Positions 25,986 to 39,019 are shown, counted from the stretch's first letter. The stretch is DNA of 64,000 nt from Isoetes taiwanensis (GCA_021234155.1 JAJEKV010000050.1:6659199-6723198); one strand, 5' to 3'. The notes: generated from the sequence alone by a model not told the origin. A program made the numbers and translations.

Positions 25986-27510
25986 CTCCTTAGATCATTT
26001 CATCCCCTGCCTAAAAAATTCCTACGAAAGCCGGAACGAAACTCCCTCAAACCCCCATGCCAAACATTGTACAAGGTGCATCAATTATATTTTATATTTT
26101 TTAACTCCAAAGTCTCTAAATGCTCTATAGTTCGAGAGTCGGAATGTTCTAAAACTTCAGTTGCAAAAATATTTTGACTAGTCAAATAGATTTAGATAAG
26201 CACCAAGAACCTACAATAGAGTATCTAAAAATAGTAAGTTCATGTATTTTTTTACTAAATCTGCGAGGTCATAATGGTAAGCTATTGGGCATTGATTGAC
26301 TGAATTATTGAATAGGCACTTCACCCTAAAATAAAGTTGCCAAAAATGTAATTTTCAAAGAAGTAACTAAAATAGTAAGTTTCAAGTAGATGATTTAGAA
26401 TGTGGGGGTGAGTTGATGAGATTTGATCTGCCAACTATATGAACGCAATTCAACCTAAAATAGAATGAGCGATTCTAGCGCATTTAGGGTCAAGAATCCT
26501 GCAGGGTTCACAGAACTCTAAACATATAGCCATCGAGTTTCTTCATTACCGATTGTACATGTGTTTCCATTTGCAGGACCTGCTTTTCATTTTTCAATTA
26601 TCGACAGTTCTTGCCACAGTAACTATTTAACAGTCATCCTAGTACATGCCCGGTGACTTTCATTCAAAGATAGAATGGCTGGCATGGCGACATCCATATA
26701 TTGATGATAAATAAGAACATACCTTGACTGTGAAAGCTAAACTCCTCAACATTATGTTGTTGTATCAAAATAGGAGGTTTAAAGGGCTGTTGTAGGCATT
26801 CTAGCTATATTTCAAGACTATGTAACAACCTTTGTGAAAGATGAAGAATTTTCATTCTAACTAAATTTTAGCTACCTTGAAATGAGAGGGTAAATCGCCT
26901 TTGATTTTTTCAAGAATCATATGATTTGCCTCATTTCACGTCTAAACTTCTAGTTGAAAATGAAGCCAAACGGTAACAAGTCAAATGTATCACACAACAT
27001 GTAAGTTCTTGATAAGATCACTTTCAAACAGAGTTTCAATTTCTTCAAACGAGTTTTCAGGATCATATAAGTTTTGTAAGACAAAAAGGTTAAACAGAGC
27101 ATCCTTCGCCTAATTTCCATATTGAAGGCATTGTCTACTTAAATTGACTGTGAATAAAATTTCATCAACATTTGTACTTCCTTTCATGATTAACTAAAGA
27201 AGATCCGTCATAAGAAAAAGATATTAGAAGGAATAATCATCAAACATCACATTAAAAATAAAACTCACAAAGATCTAAATGCCACCGACAACAACTGTTG
27301 TTTCGATCTCAAAACGTCCGTCCTCCAACCTTAAAACTACCAAGAAAACTCAACCCTACAGCTCTTCGCCAAATACCTACAAAACTCTCCGCAATCATGG
27401 CGATGGCGTTTCACATTTGCCAAAGATCTAGCATCCCACGGCCCTAACGTAGTGTAAATAGCAAAGAAGAACCTGATCTCAAAGAAGGGGAAAAATTTCA
27501 AGCCGGTTGT
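25986..27510. other. AT-rich intergenic sequence upstream of VPS55, copy A
   Basis: Collinear with 58,756-60,400 of copy B but with many indels. A degraded tRNA-like stretch may be present near 26,010-26,060. No gene recognised. Confidence 0.35.
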
Positions 27511-27519
27511 ATTGTCGGA

Positions 27520-27690
27520 GCGAGAAGGAAAATTTCGCCTCAATTGGCTACTGACGCGGCAATATTTGCATGCAAAATTTGGCCGAATTTTCAGCTGACG
27601 TATGGTGAAGGGCTACCCGCGCCGACGCCATTTCGGTTCTCGCTATGTCAGCTGAAAATTAGGGCGAAATTTTCAGCTTCCACCCAGTAC
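27520..27690. repeat. Decayed foldback element upstream of VPS55, copy A
   Basis: Opposed TTTCAGCTGACG and GTCAGCTGAAAATT stretches with GCGAAAATTTCGCC-like segments mark an inverted repeat. The left terminal arm seen in copy B (60,407-60,604) is corrupted here. Probably a miniature inverted-repeat element. Confidence 0.5.
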
Positions 27691-28225
27691 TCACGTTCCC
27701 ACAGTATTGTTTGTACCGAGATATAAACACGCCAAATAACTCCTTAGCTGCAATTCATCAAAACAAGATTCTATTCAGTATTACAGGGTGGGTTCTTTTC
27801 GCCCCCACTTACGCGTTACGCTTTATCGAAAGATCTACCCATGTCTCCGGTTAACGATTACCGTACCCTCTTCTGCAGATTCGAGGTCCAATCATCCCTG
27901 GCAAGAAAACAGGCAAGTGCATCTTTTAGCTTAGCCGTGGTTAGAACAGAATTGTCTGTCAATTGATAGATGAGATCACACCTTGAGTCAGCGGTAAACA
28001 TCTTTTAACCACGGAATATCATCGTGACGCTTTTACGCGGCAATGATGGTTCATTTGTCTTTCTGGCCGTGAATTAGGGTTTGATTTTACCCACAACCAA
28101 TTTGGATCCTAATGTTGTTTCTGCATGCTTTGGTGTCGGTTAAGGTAAAACTTTAAAGTGATTATCGAGAGCAGTGTGAGTCCAGCGCATTTCCTGAGCT
28201 GAGAATGCATAATTGAGTGGGTTGC

Positions 28226-29736
28226 ATGATGATGACTGGCAACAGGTTCGTGTGTGCCGGGACATGCAGGCTTGCTGGAATATGTCTGCGTTTTCCGTTG
28301 GATCCTGGCGCAAATTCTTGGTAAAAGCCTTGACAAACTAGACACAAGTAAAACAATTTTGTTCAAAGAACAAACGAATTTGAGATTTAAGCCAATTGTG
28401 TATTGGCCCAAGTTTCGATTTATCATGTCCTGCATGTTAAACTGAATCATAACATGAAATCATCAGATCTTTGTCTTTCCTATGCTATTATGCTAAACTT
28501 ATAAAATGCACAAATGGTAAAGTGCCAGTCTAATGATTAAAGACGATGTCTGAAAATTATGAAACTTCCTTCCTTCTCAGGTAGGCTACATGAATGAGAC
28601 TAAAGATTTTCTTGCTCAAAGAATCACAGAACTTTCTTGGAGAGAGTATACATTGTATTATGGCGTAATAATAGACACAGTTGAAGTTCGACTATATAGT
28701 CTTAGTGGGCCCCAAAAGGTTTTGTGTAAATGTCTAGGTGTAATGATTTGTGGGGCTCTCCAAGAAACTTTGGTTTCTAATACATATTATTCATTGTTTC
28801 TGTATATTGTGCTTATAATAACTGGTGGCCAATGTTAACAGGTATGTTCACTTGCTTTCGTTCCAGCAGTGTTAAAACAGTATTGTTCCAAACTGTCTGT
28901 ATCATTTATTTTCCAATTGGGTGCTCAAGCATTTATTTATTGGTTTTTCATTACCAAATTATCTAAAATAACCATGCAGCTATTATAGCATGTAGATGCG
29001 CCAATGCTGTGCCCTGTTTTTTAGTGATGGAACTTCCATTTTTTACATCCTAAAATGGAAGCGTTAGCTGTTTATACATTTGTAGACTTTGATGACAGTT
29101 TGGTCATTATAGCCTGTGAGACCTTGAGACGTCATTCTGCAATGAAGTTTATGTGAACCACCTTGCATGTTTCATTTCCTTGTTATCTCTCTGCCTGATT
29201 TTCTAGAGCAGATTAACATATAATTGGCATTCAAACAATTACTCCAGTGTGAAGCACCTGATAGGAAATAATGAGTCATGCTTCATTTTCTATGGGTTGA
29301 AATTACTTTTTTTGTTTGTGTAATGTCATATGCCTTGTCTTTTAAGTGAGTTGAGTTTGGACCAAGGACTCTTTCTTCCAATCATTACAAGGCTTTTTTG
29401 CAACATAGGCATCAGAATCAAATGCTGGGAACTTATGTAACTCTATCAGGCATATTAACAAGATTAACAGACACCCTCTTTACTAAACACAGACACCTCT
29501 TGTTTAATATCTGACAACAGAACAGAGTTGGCTGTTATTTTAATAGGGTGATCTTATTTTGCAGCTGGGCATTTGGAGCCAAATTCTTAACTGGGTTTTC
29601 AACAGTTGGAGCACGCTATCTGTTATTTCTACGCATAACATTTGACTGAATTGGAGCCATGCCATAGCACATGCCTTTTATTGTTTTAAGGTTAAAGTAC
29701 CTACTCTATCAATGTGTCAAATGATAGTGATTGTGA
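28226..29736 (+). pseudogene. VPS55: VPS55 homologue, disrupted copy A
   Basis: Exon equivalents are ~28226-28320, ~28807-28841, 28980-29062 and 29565-29736, matching the intact copy B gene at 61,182-62,751. Exon 1 is out of frame within a few codons of the start. The acceptor of exon 2 reads GTAT where copy B has GCAG. Exon 3 contains TAG codons and a changed donor-side sequence. Exon 4 keeps its acceptor but has indels and a run-on region before the stop. The conserved YNNWWPM block is still partly visible. As written it is non-functional; it may be a pseudogene or a poorly corrected assembly copy. Confidence 0.85.
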
Positions 29737-30009
29737 ACATTTTACTGTAGATGAAATGGATACAGTTTATTGCTGCTAGGAAGAATCCGTATGATTTGCA
29801 AAATCTGCAAGAAATGTATTAATTAAAAAGAGATAAAATGTAATAACAATATTTGTTTGGAATATAGCATTAACATTTGTAAAAGTGCACCTTCATTAAG
29901 TTGTAACAGCATGAAATCTTTTCCCCAGAAACTGCAGTTGATTAAATTTTACATTATAAAGCAAGGATGGGGCCACATCCGTCACAGATGGTTTATTAAT
30001 TTGTATAAG

Positions 30010-30110
30010 AGAAAGACTCCTTGGGCTGCTTTTTATGCCTTAGGTGGTCTGATCGCGAGTGGGGCGCTCCCGACAGCCAAGCAACAGCTTCAAGGCCTTG
30101 GCTTAACGAA
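30010..30110. repeat. Degraded hairpin element 3' of VPS55, copy A
   Basis: This is collinear with the clean inverted repeat at 63,046-63,127. The left arm (CCTTGGGCT...) is readable but the right arm has diverged, so the stem no longer forms well. Confidence 0.4.
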
Positions 30111-31229
30111 GTTGGTATTTGAATCGTATTAATTATCCATTCCAGATAGCGACATCAAGTGGCCATGGTCCAACATTCTTTTGGCGAATTATTCTAATTT
30201 AGTTGCATCCCAACATTACGCATTGCATTCTACTTTTCACTTCAATCATTTTTTCTTACTTACATTTTATTTTACCATATAACATTGTTAGTAAGCATTC
30301 TAAATGTAAATCAAAACAGATTTCCTGAAAACATTTTGCATGCAACCTTGTTATTTTACAGGCTTACATAGAAAGACCAAATGCAAGATTTGGAAGTAAG
30401 AATGCAAGATTTGGAAGTAAGAAACTCCGATTTAAAATATTCAAAAGACGACTATACTACCACGCCAAGCACACCGTAGTATATCCAGCAACAAGTAACC
30501 TTTCACAAACAAAACAACTAGAATCCCGCGATGACGGTTCAGATATGGATCAACAAGACCAAAGAATCTCATATAGGTATTTAACCCAGACAAGATTGCC
30601 TCTGCAACACACTGAGACTGTAATCTTCGTATTTCGCCACGTTAGAAAATGGTTTGCCATTGCACGTAAACCTCAAAATCATCCGGTTACCAACCGGACG
30701 CCAAAACATTCAATCATCATTCCCAATGCTATAATAGTTTTGACAACTTTAGGTTATGGTCATGTATGCATTTGGATTTTTCTTTTCTCTTTTTTTTTTT
30801 AAAATTCAACATTGTTGTATTTCTGCCGCAGTTTATCGGCATGCTACATTTATGATGGCTTTCTTGGATGTTGTTGAATTAATAGAGTTTTGTCGCTTTT
30901 TCTTTTCCATTTGTGCTCTTTGATGTATAAGAACATTTACTTGATTCTTGAGGGCATTCATTCAATGAGAGTATTGACTTGTATAAGCGGCTTTCGGGGT
31001 TTCCTTTCATCCCATCCTCTTCTACCATTGTTATGCATTGCTATTTTGTAGAAACCATGATCATGGTAGAAATATATAATACACTGTATTTATACTTTTG
31101 TACATCTTTTGAGACATGACTTTTTATTTTGGGACTTATGTCCTCTTTTGTACCATTTTTGAATTAAGTAATATAAGAAAGAGTATTAGATAGTAAAATT
31201 GGCATTCTCTCTCTTGAGTTTCTTTCAAT

Positions 31230-31242
31230 TGGTATCAGAGCC
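31230..31242 (+). other. Retrotransposon primer-binding site (initiator tRNA-Met type)
   Basis: TGGTATCAGAGCC is the standard plant retroelement PBS complementary to the 3' end of initiator tRNA-Met. It begins two bases after the CA that ends the LTR-like block, as expected for an intact 5' LTR junction. Confidence 0.85.
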
Positions 31243-32313
31243 GAAAAGATCTAAAGGACAATCAGAAGATTTGAAGAGTAAACTCAGGAAGAAGGTGAGT
31301 CTTGCCTGCATTTATTCGTTTCCAGAATTAATTTCCGCTATGGACAAATAAAAAGAAAACGCAAGAAATTTCGAATAGAATTATAATAAAAATAACAAGA
31401 ACAACAGTCGGCAAGATCTGCCTTAAGAACCCATGCCATTTCCGGCAAGATCTGGCTTAAAAAAAAATCCAGCCATGATATATCCAATGTGCTTTAAGCA
31501 AGCTTGCTGAAGATCTGTGTACGAACCCTTAAATAACGAAATTTGTGTAAGAACCCTTAAATAAGAGCCCTTAAGAACTCAGTGGCAAATAACTCTCGAC
31601 CTCAATGGCAAATAAACTCGCGACCTCTTGCATGCAAATACCTTCCAATCTTGTGGTTAGGGCAAAAAGAAAAATCCGCAGGTCTTCCAGAGATCTAGCC
31701 GGATTCGGGCTTAAATCGCCCCTTTTGCAAAGAAAACTGCTAGGCACAGCTTTTCAACCTGTGTTGTCGAGGAATCGAACCTAAAACAGGCCGATTTTGC
31801 TGGTCCATAGCCGACTTGGCCGGATTTGAAGGAGTCTTTGGCTACATCCAAACACTCACCAAACACCTGTATGATTAAGAAATCTTTGCTACCCAAAACA
31901 CAGGGAAAGAACCTGCTATTCGGCACTCCCTGCTGTCGTCGAAAACCGTCGAGGCAATCGGCGTGAACAGGAAAAGAAGAACCATCGAAGACAACAAAAA
32001 GAAAAATAAAAATAAAAAGCAACAAACCTTTTAAGATAAGAAATCAAATAAGATTAAAAAGGCTTAATAGTTCTTTATCTTAAAAAAAATAAATTTGTTA
32101 AGCATTAAGTGTTTGTTGTGGTGGATAAGACTTCCGTGTGGGACATTGAAGGTCGAAGGGTCGATTCTCCTTGACAACTTTCTTGAGATTCTCCTAACCT
32201 TCAAAAAGTTATTTTGAATTTACGCAAACCTTCAAAATTCTTTTTGAAACTTTTAAGATTAAGAAGCTTGTGCTACGCTAAAATAACCTAGTGCATTTTG
32301 AAGGTTATTTAAG
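31243..32313 (+). other. Retroelement leader between PBS and gag, copy B
   Basis: About 1.07 kb without a supported coding region. The last ~93 bases are the part of the duplication present at the left window edge. Copy A has no equivalent of the first ~980 bases inside the window. Confidence 0.5.
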
Positions 32314-34950
32314 ATGCCTAAGGAAGACAAGCCATGGGTGGTGCCAACGCGCTTCCCGTATCCTTTAAGAAAAGATGGCCCTCTAAAAGAACCTAGTACC
32401 ACTCCAACGATGGGGGCATCTCCCCTAGAACCCACCAAAAAGCGATCCCAAGCGGGAGGCAAACACCCGACTCTCCTCTTGATGGCGAGAGCGCCAGGGA
32501 TGTTAAACTTGAAGGCGATAAACATAGAAACATGAGGGGACTCTAAACATGGGGACCGCTTGGAACTATGGGCGCCCAACTGCTTAGGATTCTGAGAGTG
32601 AAAGGGCCGTGGCGCCATGAGGGCGTGATGAGGACTACGATGAAAAAGCGAAGAAGGGAGATGAACAAAAGGCAAAAAGGAACCGCGACTTCTCTCGGAG
32701 GTTAAACAATTATACCACCTTTTAAAAGAGATAAAAATCTTATGTTCCTCCTTTGCCTAAACCATATAATGGGGCTAGAAATAAAAGCGATCCTCTCAGA
32801 TTAGATTTTTAAAAATGGAACAATATTTTTCAATCTGCTTTGAAACCCCAAAGTGGGAGAAGGTCCTTTGTGCCTCAAATTCCTTAGAAAAGGATGCCTT
32901 GTCATGGTGGCGACGCCATACCAAAGGCTTTGTCCAACTAGAGGCGAGCACATAAGATTGAAACATGGCCCAAGTTTATTAAGAAATTACGGAACTATTT
33001 CATACCTTCTAATGCCGATCTCAAATTGGGGATAAGTTACATGAATTAAGCCAAGCAGGAAGCATTGCTTCCTATGTGCAAATTTTTACATCCTATGTTT
33101 TTGGAGATTGAGGATCTATGAGAGAAAGCGAAAATGCATCAATTTCTTTGGGGACTAAAGAAGTATGTAAGAAGAAAGTTGAGAAATCATCTCCTTAAGA
33201 TCTTCAAGATGCGATTGAACTGTTTTGAGGCGATGCTTGGAACTTCATACGATCTTGATCAAAAAGGTATTGATCGAAATGCTTCAATTCAAATTTCCTC
33301 TAATAATAAGGATCCTCACCAAAGTTCTTTGAAGAAGAATGATAATAAACTTGTCTTCAAGAAACTTAATGATCGACAAAAGGCAGTACAGGACAAAAGG
33401 CTTATGTTATATATATGGAAAAGGTGGGCATATGTTTTACCAATGTCCCCATAAGAAACCTAAGAGTAATACTACGAATGAAGGGGATAACTCTAAGAAC
33501 AACGATAAGAGAAGTAAGAATACCGGATCCAACGATGTGGTATTTGTGGGGAGGGGTGCCAAGTAAAAGACACCCCATTTTACCAAAGCGACACTTTTAA
33601 GATCAAGGGGTCCTTAAGGGGTGGGGAGTTTATTATTCTAGTAGACTTCGGGGTGTTCTCATAATTTTATTTCACGCACCATGGCCTCTAAGTTAAGACT
33701 CTGACCCGATCCCCACGACCCGACCACTTAATGTCCAAGTGCAATCGATGGGAGTTCTCAAATCTCCTCGATAAGGTGGAGGACATCACCTCACAATTCA
33801 AACTTTTCATGCCAGATTCTTTTCTTTGTCATGGAATTGACCCATATTGATATGATTATTGGTCAAAGAGTGGTTGTGGAAGTGTGATCCGTTCATCGAC
33901 TTTCGAACATATTATGAAACTTGGTGGGCCGAGGAAAAAGATATGAATTGCAAGGAGGCGCGATTTACCATTGACTCCATTACTTTCGGCCATTCAAGTT
34001 AAGAAGTTGATGCGTAAACAACAAGCTCAATTGTTTACCTTACTTGTACATGATAAAGCATATGAAAATGAGAAACTAAGAAGGGTGTTGACTTTTAAGT
34101 CTTTCCACCTACATTTCCTCTCATGAATTTAAGACCTTTCTAATCACGGGGACTCGGTCAGGAGCTACCTCCACGAAGGAGTGTGGACCATCACGATTGA
34201 CATTGCTCGGGGTCCGCTCCTCCATCTCGAAAGCTCCATATCGAGTATCGCATCAAGAATCTTTGGAGATCGAGCCTCGACTTGCCGATCTTCTTGGCGA
34301 GGTTATATCATCCCAAGTAAGTAGTCCTTACGGTTTTTTTGTTATTGGTCAAGAAAAAGAACAAGAGCATGCGGCTTTGTGTGGATTATTGTGCGCTCAA
34401 CAAGATAACCATCAAGAATTGATACCCGCTGCCCCGTATTGATGATCTTTTAGATAGTCTTCAAGGTAGCAAATATTTTTCTAAAATTGATTTGAAAAGC
34501 GGATATCATCAGATAAGGATTAAAGAAGGTCATGAACATAAGACGGCCTTTAGAACACACTTTGGTCACTATGAATATATGGTTATGCCTTTTGGTTTAA
34601 CTAATGCTCCTGCCAATTTATGGCAGCTATGAATGACTTATTTCGTGACCATCTTCAGAAGGGTGTTATTGTGTATCTCGATGTCATTCTTGTGTATTCT
34701 AAGAGCCTAGAAGAACATGAGGAATTGGTAAAAGTTGTTTTGACTCAAATGCAAAAACATAAATATTTTATTAATCCTAGGAAAAGTTTCTTCTTTAGAG
34801 ATCATATTGAATACTTGGGACATTTTATCTCTGCCCAGGGAATTTCAGTTGATCCACATAAGGTTATGGCAATACGCACATGGCCTATACCAAAGAACCA
34901 ACATGATGTAAGACCTTTTCTTGGTTTTTCAAGTAAGATCCTTTCTTCAG

Positions 34951-35490
34951 CGTAAGCGAAGACATCAGAATCTTGAACCAGAGGTGGAAGAGGAATTTCA
35001 CGAAGAGGGTTAGTTGGCAGTGGAGGCGGCGAAGATATCATTCACTGCCAGATTTATTTGTGGGGGATCTGACAGAAAATTATAGGCAATTGCTAGATGC
35101 TCTAGCTGCCTCTAATAGTCGGCATGACTGACTAGCAGAGGAAGAGCAATTTGAGCTGCTATAAAGCCAGCGTTGTGCATAGCTTGCATATAGGCACTTT
35201 CAGATACATTGAGGCAATTAGCGGCCATAGCACAGGAATTTGTCTGGCCATGACAACCAAAGGAATCCATCATGGAATGTCTAAAGATTAATATATGTTA
35301 ATCGGGCTTAATTGCCTAAGGCTCAAACATCTCTAAACGAGTTGAGCTCAAAGACCTCAGATTGACTTGAGGCCATCTCTAAATGAACTGAGATGAAAGT
35401 CCTCAGATTGACTTGAGGCCATCTCTAAACGGATTGATATGAACAGTTTTTCTTCCTATGATTGATGAGGATGTTCAATCCTGGAAAGGG
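34951..35490. repeat. Retroelement spacer with ~46-bp tandem repeat, copy B
   Basis: After RT the sequence holds no recognised domain. At 35,325-35,445 a 46-base unit with core TTGACTTGAGGCCATCTCTA occurs twice cleanly (starts 35,355 and 35,401), with a third degenerate copy to the left. Confidence 0.6.
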
Positions 35491-36049
35491 AAGGATCGTT
35501 ACGGTATTTGAACAAAATACTTGCTCGGGGGTGTGGTTCACGACCAACAAGTACTTTAAAGGAAATCAATGACTCTTTAAAATCTTTTGGCTGATAATGG
35601 AATCTGATATCAGTCAATTCGACCTTATCATTGCAAAGAACCAAACCCTAGCCTTTGGCTTGAAAGACCAAGCGCCTAACAAAGATAGTGACCTTAGACT
35701 TATAAGAGAAAGACTATGCACCTTTCTAAAAAGGCAAAGGCCAAAAAGGGAATTTTCCTTAAAGGACCTTTCAAGAGACTATAAAAAAGCATGCATAGAT
35801 GGATGAGGTACGAAAGCTCACCGTCATAGCCCTACTTCTCTTCCTCTCTTGATTTCCCACTCTACTTTCAATTCTCCATAGCTAAGCTTGTTGGTCTGAG
35901 CGGGATAAAGATTTCCTGCTCTAGGATAAAGACTTCGTGGTGAATCCAGTTGAGTGGATCGAGCTTCTCCTTCTAACTGGATCATTTCTTTAGTTTCTTT
36001 GGCTTTTACAGGTGAATTAAAAGAGATCGTATCAAATGGTATCACAGCC
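35491..36049 (+). mobile_element. LTR-like block plus primer-binding site of the copia element, copy B
   Basis: A TATA-like CTATAAAAAA near 35,779 lies within a block ending in CA at 36,033-36,034. A PBS-like TGGTATCACAGCC follows at 36,037-36,049, with the same single mismatch to the tRNA-iMet complement as in copy A. The copia gag tail follows about 250 bases later. The 5' edge is approximate. Confidence 0.6.
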
Positions 36050-36289
36050 AAGTCTCGAGTTCAAGTCTCCACGGAGAGTCCCAATTGGTAGATTCCTCAT
36101 GGGCGAATGATGTAAGTCCCATATGCTTGAGGGCGATCATTTCAAAGAAGGGAGGAATTATATAGTTTGGGGGCCATGGGGACCGTTTTAGTAAATCCTG
36201 GGGAGGCGGCACCTAACTATCAGATATAGAGGGTCAAACCTTAGCATTTCAATGCCTTTGCCTAGTTGGTTGGGGCACGATAATTAAGG

Positions 36290-37752
36290 TGTCGTATCAC
36301 AAATTATTCAAGTCCTAAAGACTTTACTAAAGGAAGAGGTCGAGGCTACAATAATAGGTCAGTTAGAAGGGGGAGAGGCCAAAAGTCGGGGAAAGGCGGG
36401 GAGATGAAATCTTGCGGCAATAAATATGGCAAAAGTGTAAATAATGAGGAAAAGGAAGAAGGAGACGAAAACATTGGGGTAAAAAACAATTCTAATGTGT
36501 TAGAACTCAAGCAGAAAATAAACAAGGGGTCCAGCTATGTGCAAATGGGAGATGGCAATTCTGAAAAGTAGATGTAGCTTTGGAATGTTAGAGATCTTTG
36601 ATCTATCACGGAGAACATGTGGAACTAAAAATGTTTTATGTATTAGTTCCATTATCAGAAATATGATTTCATTTCGCCAGCTTGTTGATCTAGACTAAAG
36701 AGTTTGTTTTGAGAAAACTCAATGTAAAATCTATTTAGGAAATACATTGAAGTTTTTGGCAAGAAGGGTTGGAAATTTATTTGGTTTGAATATTATGAAA
36801 ACTGTTGGTACAATAAATATGATTACAGCTCCTACAAGCAGGAAATGGCATGAGAGACTAGGACATACTCGAACAATATTCATTACATGATTAAAAAAAG
36901 AAATGATTGTTGCTGAAGGAGAAATAAAGGAAGAATTTATATGTGAAGGATGTATGCTAGGCAAGCATACTAGGTTAAGATTTTAGAAATCTAACAAAAG
37001 AGCAAAAGGTATTCTAGATCTGATACACACGAACTCATGTGATCCTATAAACATCATAAGCATGACTAGAAAAAGGTTCTCATCATGGTACTCAAGAAAA
37101 AAAAAAATTTACTGTTAAGACACAAAAAGACCAAGCATTTATTGCATATATACTATTTGAACAAGAGGTTGAAAGACAAACATGGAAAAAAAAATTAAGT
37201 GTGTTAGATCTGATAAAAGGGTGAATTTTTATGCGGGCTTTAACAAACAACTTGTAGGGATCATGTCATCAAAAGAAGCTCACATGAGGTACATCCCTCA
37301 ACAAAATGGCATGGAAGAGAGGAAAAATAGGTGCATATTTGATGCAATTCGATCCATGTTGAAACAATCAAGTATGCCCAATTTCTTATGGGGGGATGAG
37401 ATTGTCAAAACTGTAGTATTAGTTCAGAATAAACTTCCTTCTACCAGTGTCAATGGCAAAACACCGGAGAAGATGTAGAATGGGGTTGTGCCCATATGAT
37501 ATGTGTAAAACATATGGATGTGTTGGATATGCTCATGTTCCAAAGGAAATGAGGAAAAAGCTCGATGATAGAGACATAAAGTGCTATCTAGTTGGCTATG
37601 ATGAACATGAAACCATTCCTACTCTTAACCCTTTTGTAGCAATACATGCTTCAACTACGTCTACTTCAGTTGTTGGTCCTCCTTGTGATGTGGCCCCTTT
37701 AGCTTCCTCTCATAGTATATCCCCGTATATTTCTCCTTCCGTCCTTCGCTAG
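36290..37752 (+). mobile_element. Ty1/copia retrotransposon remnant, copy B (gag-integrase)
   Basis: An arginine/glycine-rich gag tail (about 36,340-36,420) and a protease-like MGDG (about 36,546) come first. The integrase zinc region follows, with WHERLGH near 36,846 and C-E-G-C at 36,942-36,953. Integrase core pieces lie at 37,190-37,480, including the PQQNG-x-EERKNR motif that carries the third acidic residue. A YGCVGYAHVP stretch continues to 37,752. Stops and frameshifts separate these segments. The reverse transcriptase half is absent. From about 37,260 to 38,280 it is almost identical to copy A. Confidence 0.8.
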
Positions 37753-38572
37753 TTATACCCCTTGATACCTGTCACTTGTTCCTCATGTTGATCCATGCGC
37801 TTTTCGTGTACGAGGTAGAAATTTTGTTGAGCATTCATTTTTTGATATGATTGTGCATCGATTATCACTGGATGTGGTTCACCCTGTTTCGAATTATCAG
37901 ATGTAGAGATGTCTCACGATGCAGTTCTACCTTTTGTTTTTTATTATGCTGGTTCCTTTCAGCAGCCTAAGAGTATCATCAATTAGGATGATAGTTGGAA
38001 ACGTATCTCCCTTAAGAAGGCACTTTGGCAAAAATGATCTCCAGCAGTTCATATTAGTGATTTGAAATCTGAGGCTTACTTTGGTTATACAATCTGAGGT
38101 TATTAGATAGCTCTGCACGCAGAGATTATTTCTCTTTGAATTTTAACTTGTACCTCAGTCTTACATACTTGTTTTCATGATTTAATGATGAATCCATCTA
38201 TCGTCCTTCAAAAAACTAAAAATAGAGACTACTTATAATTTACAGAATTATGATTTCCTAAATACATAACAATGTGTGTTCGCCCATAGCTTAATAAAAT
38301 ATAAAAGAATGATCTAAACAATTAGCAAAACTGCTCGGATGGACATTGCGGAGACATATATAAAAGATATTGGACATTCCAAAGAATAAATGTTTTTTGC
38401 ATTGCTCTAAATATTTCGGAAAATATGGAGGCTAAAATTCTCCAGACTTACACACAATTAGTTCAAATTTTGCAGGTCCATCCATTCAACTTAACGTAAA
38501 ACCTCCTTTGAGGCGAGTTGGACAAAAGAAATGTCCCCAGGCTGTCGCAATATTAAAAAAAATTTAGATAGC
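37753..38572. other. Retroelement-to-gene transition, copy B; no gene recognised
   Basis: AT-rich sequence nearly identical to 5,501-6,309. Short broken frames at about 37,840-38,120 encode nothing recognised. Confidence 0.4.
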
Positions 38573-38660
38573 AAGAATGTGTTGGAATATACATATGTTA
38601 GATGCTGCCAATGCGGAAGAATGTGTTGGAATATACATATGTTAGATGCTGCCAATGCGG
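38573..38660. repeat. Two tandem 44-bp units upstream of symplekin, copy B
   Basis: Units start at 38,573 and 38,617, each with AAGAATGTGTTGGAATATAC at its head. They lie about 360-447 bases upstream of the start codon. Confidence 0.85.
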
Positions 38661-39019
38661 CATGGCATAAAAATTTCTTCTTCTTCTTATTTTTCTTTAA
38701 CAAACCTCGAGCGAGCCTTTGCATGTAAGCCACAAGAAGAGGAAGAAGACTAGATTACACACATAATCAATTTATAAGTTTGTTTTAAATTAAATAATAA
38801 ATGTGATTTTTTTCCCGTGCAAACGTTTAGGTCGAGTTAAGATCAAAATGAATGTTTTTGACAACAATTGGTTTTTTGGGTCTATCTAGGTTTTTGAGAC
38901 AAGGGGGGACGGAAGGGGAGAGCCCCATCGCAAGCTAGATTCAGCACCCTGTGCGTTCATCCGGGATGTTTTCTTTCTATATTTGCTAGAGCACGCATTG
39001 GGCATTTCCAAGTTGTTAC
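38661..39019 (+). promoter_or_regulatory. Presumed promoter/5' leader of symplekin, copy B
   Basis: This interval between the 44-bp repeat and the start codon has a CTT-rich tract (about 38,675-38,700), AT-rich sequence around 38,780-38,810 and a GC-richer leader just before the ATG. An upstream ATG at about 38,967 is closed by an in-frame TAG within eight codons. The transcription start is not identifiable from sequence alone. Confidence 0.4.

Larger units (their letters stand above)
1..30720 (+). repeat. Copy A of a ~33-kb direct tandem duplication
   Basis: Base 1 aligns with base 32,220, and the same order of retroelements, symplekin, intergenic repeats and VPS55 follows in both halves of the window. 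The offset grows from 32,219 at the left edge to about 33,049 near 30,371, so this copy has many small net deletions. Similarity ends at about 30,700-30,740, where this copy runs into the LTR side of the next unit while copy B continues into different sequence. The left end lies outside the window. It could be a real duplicate or an assembly duplication. Confidence 0.9.
30780..34950 (+). mobile_element. Ty3/gypsy retrotransposon remnant, copy B (LTR, PBS, gag, protease, RT)
   Basis: An LTR-like block ends in CA at 31,226-31,227. A perfect initiator-tRNA-Met type primer-binding site, TGGTATCAGAGCC, follows at 31,230-31,242. A leader of about 1.07 kb leads to a gag start at 32,314. The zinc knuckle is at 33,405-33,446 with Tyr for the second Cys. 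The protease DSG region is near 33,641-33,655, where one extra T breaks the frame that is open in copy A. RT runs from about 34,290 to 34,950 with the catalytic box Y-L-D-V at 34,674-34,685. No RNase H, integrase or 3' LTR is recognised. The LTR 5' boundary is uncertain (somewhere between 30,720 and 30,860) and sits at the duplication junction. Confidence 0.8.

Noticed and set aside
29857-30132. Plus-strand frame 3' of VPS55 in copy A
   Set aside because: It overlaps the degraded hairpin element and is disrupted at the equivalent place in copy B.
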